Assembly: GCF_019075875.1 (NCBI RefSeq) | Contig: NZ_JAHOOZ010000001.1 | Coordinates: forward strand, 1,240,001-1,304,000 | DNA: 64,000 bases | Source of the DNA: Novosphingobium sp. G106 | GTDB taxonomy: Bacteria; Pseudomonadota; Alphaproteobacteria; Sphingomonadales; Sphingomonadaceae | Reading direction: 5' to 3' | Part shown: in pieces, positions 8,520-18,536 of the stretch | Numbering within the stretch: the stretch's first letter is position 1 | Layout of the letters: each line of letters begins with the position of its first letter | Notes under the pieces: generated by a model | Database searches by the model: none | What the model saw: the letters and a program-made list of their open reading frames with translations, nothing else | Told to the model about the DNA's origin: nothing | Translations under genes and position numbers: made by a program

Positions 8520-9545
8520 ATGGCGGCACATTCGCAGCAGGGAAGGCTCGGCGAGCTCGACGCATTGCGCGGCATTGCCGCGATGCTCGTGCTGCTGTTC
8601 CACTATACCGCGCATAGCGAGGCCGTACTGCCCGCTGCCCGGCACATCGCCCATGGCCTGTCCTGGGGGCATTACGGCGTCCAGCTGTTCTTCGCGATAT
8701 CGGGTTTCGTCATCCTGATGACGCTCGAGCGGACCGCGAGCAGTGCCGATTTCCTCGTCTCGCGCTTTGCCCGGCTGTTGCCGGCCTATTGGGCGGCGGT
8801 GCTGTTCACCAGTGCCAGCGTCGTGCTGCTGGGCGCGGAGGTGCTGGCCCAGCCTGGCCCGATCATTCTCACCGACCTGTCGATGCTCCAGGGCTTCCTC
8901 TATCTGCCCTCGGTCGATGGGGTCTACTGGTCGCTGACGGTCGAATTGGCCTTCTACTTCTGCATGTGGAGCCTGTGGCGCGCACGCCTGCTCGGGCGGA
9001 TCGAAGCGATCTTGCTCGGTTGGATCGGGTTGACGGTGCTCTGGTGGCTGGTCCCGGCCCTGCCCTCACGCGTCGGCATGGTGCTCATCGTGCGCTATAT
9101 TCCCTTCTTCGCGATTGGCATGGCTGCCTACCGCGTTCGCACTGGCGCGCGACGGTGGAGCGAGCAGCTTCCGCTGCTAGCCTCGGGGCTCGCTGCGGTC
9201 GCCCTCGTCGAGTCGCCGGAATCCGCCGCGGTCTATGCAAGCGTCGTCGCGATCTTCGCGCTTCTCGTCGGCGGCAAGCTGGGCTGGCTGGCGAACCCGC
9301 CGCTGCTGTGGCTCGGGGCTCTGTCCTACACGATCTACCTGATCCACCAGAATTTCGGCTACGCCTTGATCGCCGCCCTGGAACGAGCCGGCTTCGCCCC
9401 ATGGGCGGCCTTGCTTTGCGCAATCGCCGCGACGCTGACAGTCTCCCAGCTCATCCACAACCTGGTCGAGCAGCCGGCGCTGCACGGCATCAGGACGCGG
9501 TGGAAGCAGCGCGGCGAACGCGATCCCTTACCCGCCGCAGAATGA
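8520..9545 (+). CDS. Acyltransferase 3 family membrane protein (OafA/YrhL-like)
   Basis: Integral membrane O-acyltransferase of about ten helices. The family start LGELDALRGIAAMLVLLFHY carries the catalytic-type His (FHY), followed by YGVQLFFAISGFVI, RFARLLPAYW and YWSLTVELAFYF. It probably acylates a cell-surface glycan or lipid; the acceptor is unknown. The first in-frame start is GTG at 8517 directly followed by ATG at 8520; I prefer the ATG, which gives 341 aa. It stops 3 bases before the convergent PPOX gene. Confidence 0.88.
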   Translation: MAAHSQQGRLGELDALRGIAAMLVLLFHYTAHSEAVLPAARHIAHGLSWGHYGVQLFFAISGFVILMTLERTASSADFLVSRFARLLPAYWAAVLFTSASVVLLGAEVLAQPGPIILTDLSMLQGFLYLPSVDGVYWSLTVELAFYFCMWSLWRARLLGRIEAILLGWIGLTVLWWLVPALPSRVGMVLIVRYIPFFAIGMAAYRVRTGARRWSEQLPLLASGLAAVALVESPESAAVYASVVAIFALLVGGKLGWLANPPLLWLGALSYTIYLIHQNFGYALIAALERAGFAPWAALLCAIAATLTVSQLIHNLVEQPALHGIRTRWKQRGERDPLPAAE

Positions 9546-9548
9546 GAC

Positions 9549-10151
9549 CTAGAGGTGGCGGTCGTGTTCTTCCGCCATCTGGTCGAAAGCTTCGCGGATA
9601 TCTGGCATCGCCAGTGCGTCGGCGTAGATCTTGCCGAAGGATATCTTCCCCGGAGCATCCCAGGTTTCGGGCTGCCAGAGCCCGGCCCTACGTGCGGAGC
9701 GGACGCAGTGGAAGGCCGCCCGGTCGATGTCGATGCGGATCGCCAGCACCGCCGGCTTGCCACGGGCCGATAGCCGCGCGCAGATCGTCGTGTCGTCGAG
9801 CAGCGTAGCCCGGCCGGAAATGCGCAGGATCTCGTCGGTCGCTGGCCTGACGAACATCAGCCCGACGCGCGGATCGGCGAGCATGTTGCCGAGCCCCAGC
9901 GCAATGCCATTGCCGTTGCGCTCGGGGATCAGCAGCGTCCGCTCGTCCAGCACTTCGACGAATCCCGGTTCATCCCCCTTCTGGCTGATCTCCAGGCCCC
10001 AGGCGCCGTTGGTGGCGAGGGCCAGGAAAGGGCTGCGCGCGATGAAGGCGATGCCCTGGTCGCAGAGCCGATCGCGCAATTTGGCCGATGCTTTCGGGCC
10101 CGGATCGGGAATGAGTTCGCGCAGCTGGGCCAGCGAAGTGATCTGCACCAT
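9549..10151 (-). CDS. PPOX-class FMN-binding flavoprotein (MSMEG_1061-like)
   Basis: Split-barrel flavin-binding protein related to pyridoxamine 5'-phosphate oxidase. It shows the barrel strands FLALATNGAWGLEISQKGD, LLIPERNGNGIALGLGNML and ADPRVGLMFVRPATDEILRI (shown in parts). The C-terminal FHCVRSARRAGLWQPETW resembles the MSMEG_1061 group rather than PdxH. The ATG at 10151 is preceded by GGGAG seven bases upstream, a much better site than the GTG at 10178. The length of 200 aa is normal. The natural substrate is unknown, and it is not an obvious vitamin B6 enzyme. Confidence 0.8.
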   Translation of the reverse strand: MVQITSLAQLRELIPDPGPKASAKLRDRLCDQGIAFIARSPFLALATNGAWGLEISQKGDEPGFVEVLDERTLLIPERNGNGIALGLGNMLADPRVGLMFVRPATDEILRISGRATLLDDTTICARLSARGKPAVLAIRIDIDRAAFHCVRSARRAGLWQPETWDAPGKISFGKIYADALAMPDIREAFDQMAEEHDRHL

Positions 10152-10316
10152 GTCCGTTCTCCCGCCGATTGGGTTCACGATCTCGATGCAGCCAGACTAG
10201 GCCGGATGCGTTTTAGCGATAGAGGCACGGGCGGGCTCATCGCGCCCGCGATTGCCGCGGGGGATTGATCGCGAGGACGATCCCATCCATCCCTGCGCGA
10301 CAGAACAGGGGCAAGC

Positions 10317-12635
10317 ATGCGCCAGAAGGAACTCCGCATTGCGCTGATCTGCTACGGCGGGGTCAGTCTTGCGGTCTATATGCACGGAGTCACCAAGGAG
10401 CTGTGGAAGCTCACCCGGGCCAGCCAGGCGGTCGCCGCGGGGAGCGGCAAGCTGGCCGGCGTCGAGCATGTCTATCGCCGACTGCTCCAGCGGATCGAAA
10501 CCGAGAAGGGTTTGCGGCTTCGCGTCATGAACGACGTGATCGCCGGCGCGAGTGCAGGCGGGCTCAACGGCGTGTTCCTCGCCCAGGCAATCCATTCGGG
10601 TCAGTCGCTCGAACCGTTGACCCAGCTCTGGCTGGAGCGTGCCGACGTCGACGTGCTGCTTGATCCCGATGCGCGGCCCTGGTCACGCTTCGCCAAGTTC
10701 TGGGCGCAACCGCTGGTCAGCTGGATGCTGCGACGGCCGGGCAACGTCGTTACCGCCAGCGTCGCGCCCGAGACGCGCGCCGAGGTGCGCGGCAAGCTGT
10801 CGCGCCTGATCCGCTCGCGCTGGTTCGAGCCGCCGTTCGGCGGGCTCGGCTTTGCCCGCCTGATCGCCGAAGCGCTGACTGCCATGGCGGAGACCGAAGC
10901 CGGGCCGCCGCTGTTGCCGCCGGGCCACCCGCTCGACCTCTTTGTCACGGCAACCGATTTCAAAGGCCACATGGAATCGCTGCGGCTGCACAGCCCGCCC
11001 CTTGTCCAGGAGTCCGAGCATCGCCTGTCGATCGGCTTCCGTGCGGTGACGCCGCTCCGATCCGGCGGTGCGCTGGCGCCGGTGCCCGAGCTCGTCTTCG
11101 CCGCCCGTGCGACCGCCAGCTTCCCGGGCGCTTTCCCCGCGCTACAGCTCTCCGAGATCGACACCCTCGTCGCGGAGCGCTCTATGGCCTGGCCGACCCG
11201 CGCCGCTTTCGTCGAGCGCGTCATGCCCGAGCATGCGCGCCGTGGCGCGGCCGAGGGCGTCTCGCTGATCGACGGCTCGGTGCTGGTCAATGCGCCGTTT
11301 GCAGATGCCATGGGCGTGCTGCGCGACCGACCTGCACAGCGCGAGGTCGACCGGCGTTTCGTCTACATCGACCCCCGGCCCGACCGCATCGGCGGCCTGA
11401 CCCGCGACGATCCGCATCCGCCGGGCTGGTTCTCGGTGATCTTCGGCTCGCTGTCCTCGATCCCGCGCGAGCAGCCGGTGCGTGACAACCTGGAAGAAAT
11501 CGCCAGCCAGTCGAGCGAGCGCGTACAACTGCGCACGATCGTCTCGGCGCTGCGGCCCGAAGTGGAGGCGACGGTCGAGAAGCTGTTCGGCTTCACCCTG
11601 TTCCTCGACCGGCCTACGGTTAAGCGCCTCGTCGCCTGGCGGGCCAAGGCGCAGCAGGCCGCGGCCGAGCAGGCGGGCTTCGCCTACCACGGCTATGCCC
11701 AGGTCAAGTTCGCCGGCGTGGTCGGCATGCTGGCCGAGATGATCCACGACGCAGCGCCGGGCCTTTCGCTGTCCACGCCCGAACCGATCGCCGCGCACCT
11801 CACCGCCTGGCTCGCCGCCAACGGACTGGACCGCATTTCGGACTTCAAGGGCGGTGCGACCAAGGAGGCGATCGCCTTCTTCACCGAGCACGACCTGCCT
11901 TTCCGCATCCGCCGTCTGCGGCTGCTCGCGCGGCGGCTGACCCAGGACTGGGAGGGTGAAGGCGGCGAAGTGGCCGAGGAAGCACGCGAGAAGGCGCGCG
12001 AGGCGGTCTACAACGCGCTGTCGCTCTATTTCGACCGCGAGTCCTCCGATTGCATGGGCGAGGACTTCCCGAAGCTGGCCGACAAGGTGTTCACCGACCC
12101 TGGCACCGTGCTGGCGGGCATTTCCGAACGCCGCCGGCTCGCCGAGACCGACCTGCTGGTCGACGCCATGCTCGCTGCTGCCATGGCCGACATGCCGACC
12201 GCGCTGCGCCGGCGCATGCTGCTCGCCTACCTCGGCTATCCGTTCTACGATACCGTGACCCTGCCCCTGCTACGCGGCGAAGGGCTGACCGAGTTCGATC
12301 CGGTCAAGGTCGACCGCATCTCGCCCGATGACGCCCGCTCGATCCGCGCCGGCGGCACTCACGCCACCTTGCGCGGCGTTGAGTTCTACAACTTCGGAGC
12401 CTTCTTCAGCCGCGCCTACCGCGAGAATGACTACCTCTGGGGCAGACTCCACGGCGCGGAACGCATGGTGGACCTGGTCGCCTCGGCCATGCCCGACAAC
12501 CTGACGCTTTCGGCCGAGGAAATGCAGGCCTTCAAGCGCGAGGCTTTCCTGGCGATCCTCGACGAGGAAGAGGCACGGTGCAATGCCGACCCGGGACTGG
12601 TGCGCGGGATCAGAGATGAGGTGGCGGGCGGTTAG
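10317..12635 (+). CDS. Large patatin-like phospholipase-family protein
   Basis: A 772-aa protein with an N-terminal patatin fold. The oxyanion-type loop is CYGGVSLAVYMHG (residues 12-24), the nucleophile elbow GASAGGLNG lies near residue 79, and a catalytic-type aspartate is in LIDGSVLVNAPF. The long C-terminal part resembles the DUF3376-containing large patatins, which are about 750-800 aa. It probably hydrolyses acyl chains from lipids. It has no signal peptide or obvious membrane anchor, so it is likely cytosolic or peripheral. A good AGGGG site precedes the ATG. It stands alone. Confidence 0.85.
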   Translation: MRQKELRIALICYGGVSLAVYMHGVTKELWKLTRASQAVAAGSGKLAGVEHVYRRLLQRIETEKGLRLRVMNDVIAGASAGGLNGVFLAQAIHSGQSLEPLTQLWLERADVDVLLDPDARPWSRFAKFWAQPLVSWMLRRPGNVVTASVAPETRAEVRGKLSRLIRSRWFEPPFGGLGFARLIAEALTAMAETEAGPPLLPPGHPLDLFVTATDFKGHMESLRLHSPPLVQESEHRLSIGFRAVTPLRSGGALAPVPELVFAARATASFPGAFPALQLSEIDTLVAERSMAWPTRAAFVERVMPEHARRGAAEGVSLIDGSVLVNAPFADAMGVLRDRPAQREVDRRFVYIDPRPDRIGGLTRDDPHPPGWFSVIFGSLSSIPREQPVRDNLEEIASQSSERVQLRTIVSALRPEVEATVEKLFGFTLFLDRPTVKRLVAWRAKAQQAAAEQAGFAYHGYAQVKFAGVVGMLAEMIHDAAPGLSLSTPEPIAAHLTAWLAANGLDRISDFKGGATKEAIAFFTEHDLPFRIRRLRLLARRLTQDWEGEGGEVAEEAREKAREAVYNALSLYFDRESSDCMGEDFPKLADKVFTDPGTVLAGISERRRLAETDLLVDAMLAAAMADMPTALRRRMLLAYLGYPFYDTVTLPLLRGEGLTEFDPVKVDRISPDDARSIRAGGTHATLRGVEFYNFGAFFSRAYRENDYLWGRLHGAERMVDLVASAMPDNLTLSAEEMQAFKREAFLAILDEEEARCNADPGLVRGIRDEVAGG

Positions 12636-12660
12636 GGGCGCGTATTACACGCAGTCACCC

Positions 12661-13185
12661 TTAGCCGGCGGGTATCCTGTTGATGATACTACGAGCCGAT
12701 GCCGACCTCGAACGCGCCAGTTCAAAAAGGGCAAAACCGTGAGTGATCATCAGCAAAGGCACGTAGAGGGTCGGTATCAGATAGGCGGCCCCCAAGGCTC
12801 CTGCGTGCTCCGGAAGTCCACCCCGGACGGCATTCCAGTAGTCGAGTAGGAGATCGGTCGTTCCCACGAGGTTGAAGGCGACGACGAAGGTCCAGAAAGC
12901 CGGACGAAGCCGTACGGAGGCCATGACCAGAATGGCCAGCAGGGCCGTGGCGAGGTCGCCGTATGCGGCCGCCGGCGCGAAGCCGCCAGGGAGGTCCGGT
13001 CCCATGACGCCAGGAACGAGGAAAACGAGACCGAAGAATCGAAAGCTGTGCAGGCTGGCGATGGCATGGTGAGCACGCAGCCGGCTCATAGACCGGAGCC
13101 GGGGTAGGCCGTAGCTCCAAAAGCAGAGCAGCCATGCCACATAGCCAAGCATCATTTGCGTGAGGAAAATCAATCCGGTCGGCAT
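12661..13185 (-). CDS. Hypothetical four- to five-helix membrane protein
   Basis: A 174-aa hydrophobic protein with at least four predicted membrane segments (residues ~5-25, ~50-68, ~78-98, ~100-118 and ~138-160). I do not recognise a defined family; similar small membrane proteins appear beside LysR regulators in sphingomonads. The start is clear: AGGAGG lies five bases before the ATG, although that site is predicted to be paired in an upstream hairpin. It is divergent from the LysR gene, so the regulator probably controls it. Confidence 0.7.
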   Translation of the reverse strand: MPTGLIFLTQMMLGYVAWLLCFWSYGLPRLRSMSRLRAHHAIASLHSFRFFGLVFLVPGVMGPDLPGGFAPAAAYGDLATALLAILVMASVRLRPAFWTFVVAFNLVGTTDLLLDYWNAVRGGLPEHAGALGAAYLIPTLYVPLLMITHGFALFELARSRSASARSIINRIPAG

Positions 13186-13189
13186 TCGA

Positions 13190-13212
13190 GCCTCCTGTTC
13201 GATTCAGGAGGC
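13190..13212 (-). promoter_or_regulatory. Leader hairpin masking the ribosome binding site of the membrane-protein gene
   Basis: In the mRNA sense (minus strand), GCCTCCTG pairs perfectly with CAGGAGGC across a 7-base loop. The second arm contains the whole AGGAGG Shine-Dalgarno sequence of the gene starting at 13185. Eight base pairs, six of them G-C, should hold the site closed until melted or rearranged. The effect on translation is inferred. Confidence 0.5.
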
Positions 13213-13222
13213 CATCTTATGG

Positions 13223-13253
13223 TGAGCGCTATCGCTCAACTATCCGATATAAT
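13223..13253 (+). promoter_or_regulatory. Inverted repeat plus TATAAT box in the LysR divergent intergenic region
   Basis: TGAGCG (13223-13228) and CGCTCA (13233-13238) form a 6-base inverted repeat, operator-like for the divergent LysR regulator. A perfect TATAAT follows at 13248-13253, about 12 bases before the LysR GTG. No good -35 hexamer is seen. Transcription from this box would give a nearly leaderless LysR mRNA, which fits the missing ribosome binding site. Confidence 0.4.
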
Positions 13254-13264
13254 ATGCATAGCCT

Positions 13265-14173
13265 GTGAAGCAGAACTACACAGTAAGGCATGGTGCGCTG
13301 GAAGGCGTCGAGGCTTTCCTTGTTGTTGCCCGGCTCCGCAGCTTTCGGCGTGCTGCCAATGAGCTAGGCGTGACACCCTCCGCGGTAAGCCAGACGGTCC
13401 GCAGTCTCGAAGCACGGTTGGGCGCGGCGCTTTTCACGCGCACGACGCGAAGCGTCGGTTTGACCGAAGCCGGACAGCGTTTCTTCGACCGCGCCGCGCC
13501 CGCTTTCGCCGAACTCGTTGCCGCCGGGGAACTGGCTCGCGATCTTGGTCAGCGTCCCACCGGATTGCTCCGTCTTTCCGTGCCGCGAGGTGTCGTGCCG
13601 CTGATCCTTGAGCCCGTGATCGGGTCGTTTACCCAGGCCTATCCGGAGATAGAACTGGAGATTGCCGCGAGCGAGGAGATGGTCGATCTCGCGGCGGGCG
13701 GGTTCGATGCCGGAATCCGCTTTGGCCAGTTCATAGCACCTGACATGGTGGCGGTTCGGCTCACGCCGCCCTTTCCCTTCGTCGTCGTTGCCAGCCCGGA
13801 CTATGTCGCACGCCATGGTCGCCCGGGAAAAGTGGCGGATCTGAACGGGCACGCCTGTTTGCGCATTCGCCGTTCGAACGGCGCGATCGCCCACTGGTCC
13901 TTCGTGGAAGGCGATGAACGGATCGACGTGGCGGTCTCGGGGCCGCTGATCGCCCATGACTACCCGACGCTGCTTGGCGCGGCGATCCGGGGCGTGGGCC
14001 TGGCGCAGGTGCCGGGGCCGCTAGTCCGTGCGCCGATCGCCGAAGGAACGCTCGAATCCATGCTCAATGACCAGGCCGTCATGACGCCGGGCGTATTCCT
14101 GTATCATCCGGGCAGGCGACAGATGCTTCCCAAGCTCCGGGCCTTCATCGACCATATCAAATCCGCGGCCTGA
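13265..14173 (+). CDS. LysR-family transcriptional regulator
   Basis: A 302-aa regulator. The N-terminal winged helix-turn-helix is LEGVEAFLVVARLRSFRRAA followed by LGVTPSAVSQTVRSLEARLG and LFTRTTRSVGLTEAG. The C-terminal LysR substrate-binding domain includes GLLRLSVPRGVV and FDAGIRFGQF. This pattern is close to the AaeR/YafC-like branch that usually controls a divergent neighbour. The start is GTG at 13265 with no visible ribosome binding site. The effector is unknown. Its likely target is the divergent membrane-protein gene at 12661-13185 and itself. Confidence 0.92.
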   Translation: MKQNYTVRHGALEGVEAFLVVARLRSFRRAANELGVTPSAVSQTVRSLEARLGAALFTRTTRSVGLTEAGQRFFDRAAPAFAELVAAGELARDLGQRPTGLLRLSVPRGVVPLILEPVIGSFTQAYPEIELEIAASEEMVDLAAGGFDAGIRFGQFIAPDMVAVRLTPPFPFVVVASPDYVARHGRPGKVADLNGHACLRIRRSNGAIAHWSFVEGDERIDVAVSGPLIAHDYPTLLGAAIRGVGLAQVPGPLVRAPIAEGTLESMLNDQAVMTPGVFLYHPGRRQMLPKLRAFIDHIKSAA

Positions 14174-14180
14174 TGCAGCG

Positions 14181-15305
14181 CTAGTCGGTCAGGTCGTTCC
14201 AGGCTTCCTTGAGCCTTTCGAAGAACCCCTTGGAGCCGGGGCATTCGTCGCCCGTCTCGGTCGCCTGCAACTCGCGCAGCAGTTCCTTCTGGCGGGCGCT
14301 GAGCTTGGTCGGCGTCTCGACCGCGATCTCGACGACGAGGTCGCCGTGCCCGCGGCCCTGGAGCACAGGCATGCCGGCGCCGCGCTTGCGCAGCTGCTTG
14401 CCCGACTGGATGCCGGCCGGAATGTCGATCTTGTGGCACTGGCCGTCGAGGCCGGGGATCTCCACGTCGCCGCCGAGCGCGGCGGTGGTAAAGGTGATCG
14501 GCACACGGGTGATCAGGGTCGTCCCCTCGCGCTCGAACATCTTGTGCCGCTTGACGTGGAGGAAGATGTAGAGGTCGCCCGGAGGCGCACCGAACGGTCC
14601 CGCCTCGCCCTTGCCGGAGACGCGGATGCGGGTGCCGGAATCGACGCCCGGCGGCACCTGGACTTCGAGCGTCTGGGCTTGGTCGACTCGCCCTTCCCCG
14701 CCGCAGGCGCGGCAAGGCTTCTCGATCACTTCGCCGCGGCCGTGGCAGGTCGGGCAGGTACGCTCGACCATGAAGAAGCCCTGCTGCGAGCGGACCTTGC
14801 CGTGGCCACCGCACATGTTGCAGCGGCGCGTGCCGGTGCCCGGCTCGGCGCCCTGGCCGTTGCAGGGTTCGCAGAGCTGCGAGACCTCGATCTCGATCTC
14901 GGCCTTCTTGCCGTGGAAGGCCTCGTCGAGGCTGATTTCCATGTCATAGCGCAGGTCGGCACCGCGGCGCGCCTGCTGGCGACCGCCGCCACCGAAGGCG
15001 CTGCCGAAGATCGATTCGAAGATGTCGCCGAAATCGCCGAAGCCCTGGGCGCCGGCATTTCCGCCGCCGCCATTCTGGAACGCCTCGTGGCCGAAGCGAT
15101 CATAAGCGGCGCGCTTCTGTGGATCCTTCAGGCAATCGTAGGCCTGGCTGATCGCCTTGAAACGCGCTTCCGAATCCTGGCAGCCCGGGTTCTTGTCCGG
15201 ATGATATTTCATTGCGAGCTTGCGGTACGACGACTTGATCGTCGAATCGTCGGCCGTACGCTCGACCTCCAGCAACTCGTAAAAATCGGCTTCGACGCTA
15301 GCCAT
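14181..15305 (-). CDS. dnaJ: Chaperone protein DnaJ
   Basis: Hsp40 co-chaperone that delivers substrates to DnaK and stimulates its ATPase. The J domain carries HPD at residues 35-37 and is followed by a Gly/Phe-rich region. A zinc domain has four CxxCxGxG repeats (CEPCNGQG, CNMCGGHG, CPTCHGRG, CRACGGEG), followed by the substrate-binding barrels. The 374 aa length is normal. It lies 88 bp downstream of dnaK on the same strand; the gap holds a REP-like hairpin. Confidence 0.98.
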   Translation of the reverse strand: MASVEADFYELLEVERTADDSTIKSSYRKLAMKYHPDKNPGCQDSEARFKAISQAYDCLKDPQKRAAYDRFGHEAFQNGGGGNAGAQGFGDFGDIFESIFGSAFGGGGRQQARRGADLRYDMEISLDEAFHGKKAEIEIEVSQLCEPCNGQGAEPGTGTRRCNMCGGHGKVRSQQGFFMVERTCPTCHGRGEVIEKPCRACGGEGRVDQAQTLEVQVPPGVDSGTRIRVSGKGEAGPFGAPPGDLYIFLHVKRHKMFEREGTTLITRVPITFTTAALGGDVEIPGLDGQCHKIDIPAGIQSGKQLRKRGAGMPVLQGRGHGDLVVEIAVETPTKLSARQKELLRELQATETGDECPGSKGFFERLKEAWNDLTD

Positions 15306-15330
15306 TCAATTCAAACCCCCGAACACCAGA

Positions 15331-15373
15331 TCGTCATTCCCGCCAAGGGCTTCGCCTCTCGCGGAAATGACGA
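15331..15373. repeat. REP-like stem-loop between dnaK and dnaJ
   Basis: TCGTCATTCCCGC (15331-15343) and GCGGAAATGACGA (15361-15373) are inverted repeats matching at 12 of 13 positions with a 17-base loop. The CGTCATTCCCGC core is typical of dispersed intergenic palindromes in proteobacterial genomes. Its place between dnaK and dnaJ could stabilise or attenuate the bicistronic mRNA. Confidence 0.6.
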
Positions 15374-15393
15374 AACTGGTTCCGTCCGTCAAT

Positions 15394-17304
<1,911 letters not shown>

Positions 17305-17416
17305 TATTTCCCCATTTCCTCGCGTCGTTTGTGACACCGCGCGGTGTGCCTCCCATCAAGGCAAGGCAGCTCGGCGGCTCGATGACGTTCCCAACCGGAA
17401 CTATCGTCGCAGCGCG

Positions 17417-17444
17417 ATATAGGAGCGGTTTTTCTTGGCACAAG
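17417..17444 (-). promoter_or_regulatory. Candidate sigma-32 (RpoH) promoter of dnaK
   Basis: On the dnaK strand CTTG (17444-17441) is followed after 17 bases by CCTATAT (17423-17417). This resembles the alphaproteobacterial RpoH pattern CTTG then C-Y-TATNT with ~17 bases between. It would leave a leader of about 105 bases before the dnaK ATG. No CIRCE element is seen here. Confidence 0.45.
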
Positions 17445-17514
17445 ACCGTTCGAGCATTAGCGGAAGGCTTCGGGCGCCAGTGTTTGCGGGATGTCTGAAA
17501 CAAAGGAATAACGC

Positions 17515-18054
17515 GTGAATCTCGCCACTTTCAAACCCCGCGCCACCCTCGTCCTTGCCGCGCTATCGCTCGCAGCCTGCCAGCAGAACAAAGCGCCGCA
17601 AGCGCCGGCGACCACCGCTGCTGCGCCAAACGAGGCTGCGCCAGACGCCAAGCCGGGGATCACGGTCAGCGGCGGCGTGCTGGTCCTGCCGGCGGTCAAG
17701 GGCAACCCGGGCGCCGCCTATTTCGATCTGAGCAATGGCGGTCCGGCGGTTTCCGCCGTGGCCGCGATCTCGATCGACGGTGCCGGCAAGGCCGAGATGC
17801 ACGAGACGTCGGGCGGCTCGATGGCGCCGCTGAAGGAACTAAGCGTGAAGCCGGGCGAGACGGTGAAGTTCGCCCGCGGCGGCAAGCACGTCATGGTCTT
17901 CGACATCGCCGAGACGGTGAAGCCCGGGGGAACCGTCGAGATGACGCTGACCTTCGCCGGCGGCGACAAGGTCTCGGCACCACTCAAGGTTCAATCGGTG
18001 ACCGATGCCATGAGCGGCGACATGGCGGGCATGGACCCAGGGAGCAAAAACTGA
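17515..18054 (+). CDS. PCu(A)C-family periplasmic copper chaperone (lipoprotein)
   Basis: Copper(I) chaperone of the PCu(A)C/DUF461 family, which in other bacteria feeds Cu to cytochrome oxidase. The lipoprotein signal ends at LAAC with the lipidated C22. The copper motif is visible: MHETSGGSM, then about 21 residues later KHVMVF, giving the H-M...H-M ligand set. The start is GTG at 17515 behind AAAGGA. The C-terminus is Met/Asp-rich (DAMSGDMAGMDPG), possibly extra Cu ligands. It overlaps the next gene by four bases. Confidence 0.87.
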   Translation: MNLATFKPRATLVLAALSLAACQQNKAPQAPATTAAAPNEAAPDAKPGITVSGGVLVLPAVKGNPGAAYFDLSNGGPAVSAVAAISIDGAGKAEMHETSGGSMAPLKELSVKPGETVKFARGGKHVMVFDIAETVKPGGTVEMTLTFAGGDKVSAPLKVQSVTDAMSGDMAGMDPGSKN

Positions 18055-18536
18055 CAGCCTGCCCGGTCGGTGGCGAACGCCCGCTGACCGCGGGCGAGCG
18101 GGCGCTGGTTCGCTCGGTCTTCGGCGATGCGATCGATTGCGATCGGGTCCGGATCAAGCGGCGGCGCTGGCATCCGTTACAGCCGGCGCGGATCACCATG
18201 GCGCCGACGGGCCATCTCCATTTCCCGCCGGGCTCGCCCGCCTATTGCGAGGATTTCGGCATGGCCGAACTCGGCCGACAAGGGCTGTTCGTTCACGAGA
18301 TGACGCATGTCTGGCAGACACAGCAGCGCGGCAAGTTCTATCTGCCGCTGATGCGGCATCCGTTCTGCCGTTATGACTATGTCCTCGAACCGGGCCGGCC
18401 GCTGGATCGTTATGGGATCGAGCAGCAGGCCGAGATCGTTCGTCACGCCTTTTTGCTCGAACAGGGCGGGGCCGTTGCCGAAGCTGCGCCCCTCGCGTCA
18501 TATCGCGCGATCATGCCGTTCAAGCCTCAATCGTAA
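18051..18536 (+). CDS. HEMTH-motif (zincin-like) protein, apparent CTG start
   Basis: Resembles sphingomonad proteins labelled vgr-related. The reading frame is open from 18051 and contains no ATG, GTG or TTG until the ATG at 18198, yet the upstream codons give protein-like sequence (RPLTAGERALVRSVFGDA). A strong AGGGAG lies six bases before CTG at 18051, and the CTGA overlap with the previous stop indicates coupling. I therefore call CTG as the start, giving 161 aa. HEMTH at residues 82-86 is an HExxH metallopeptidase-type motif followed by VWQ. Function is unknown. Confidence 0.72.
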   Translation: MTACPVGGERPLTAGERALVRSVFGDAIDCDRVRIKRRRWHPLQPARITMAPTGHLHFPPGSPAYCEDFGMAELGRQGLFVHEMTHVWQTQQRGKFYLPLMRHPFCRYDYVLEPGRPLDRYGIEQQAEIVRHAFLLEQGGAVAEAAPLASYRAIMPFKPQS

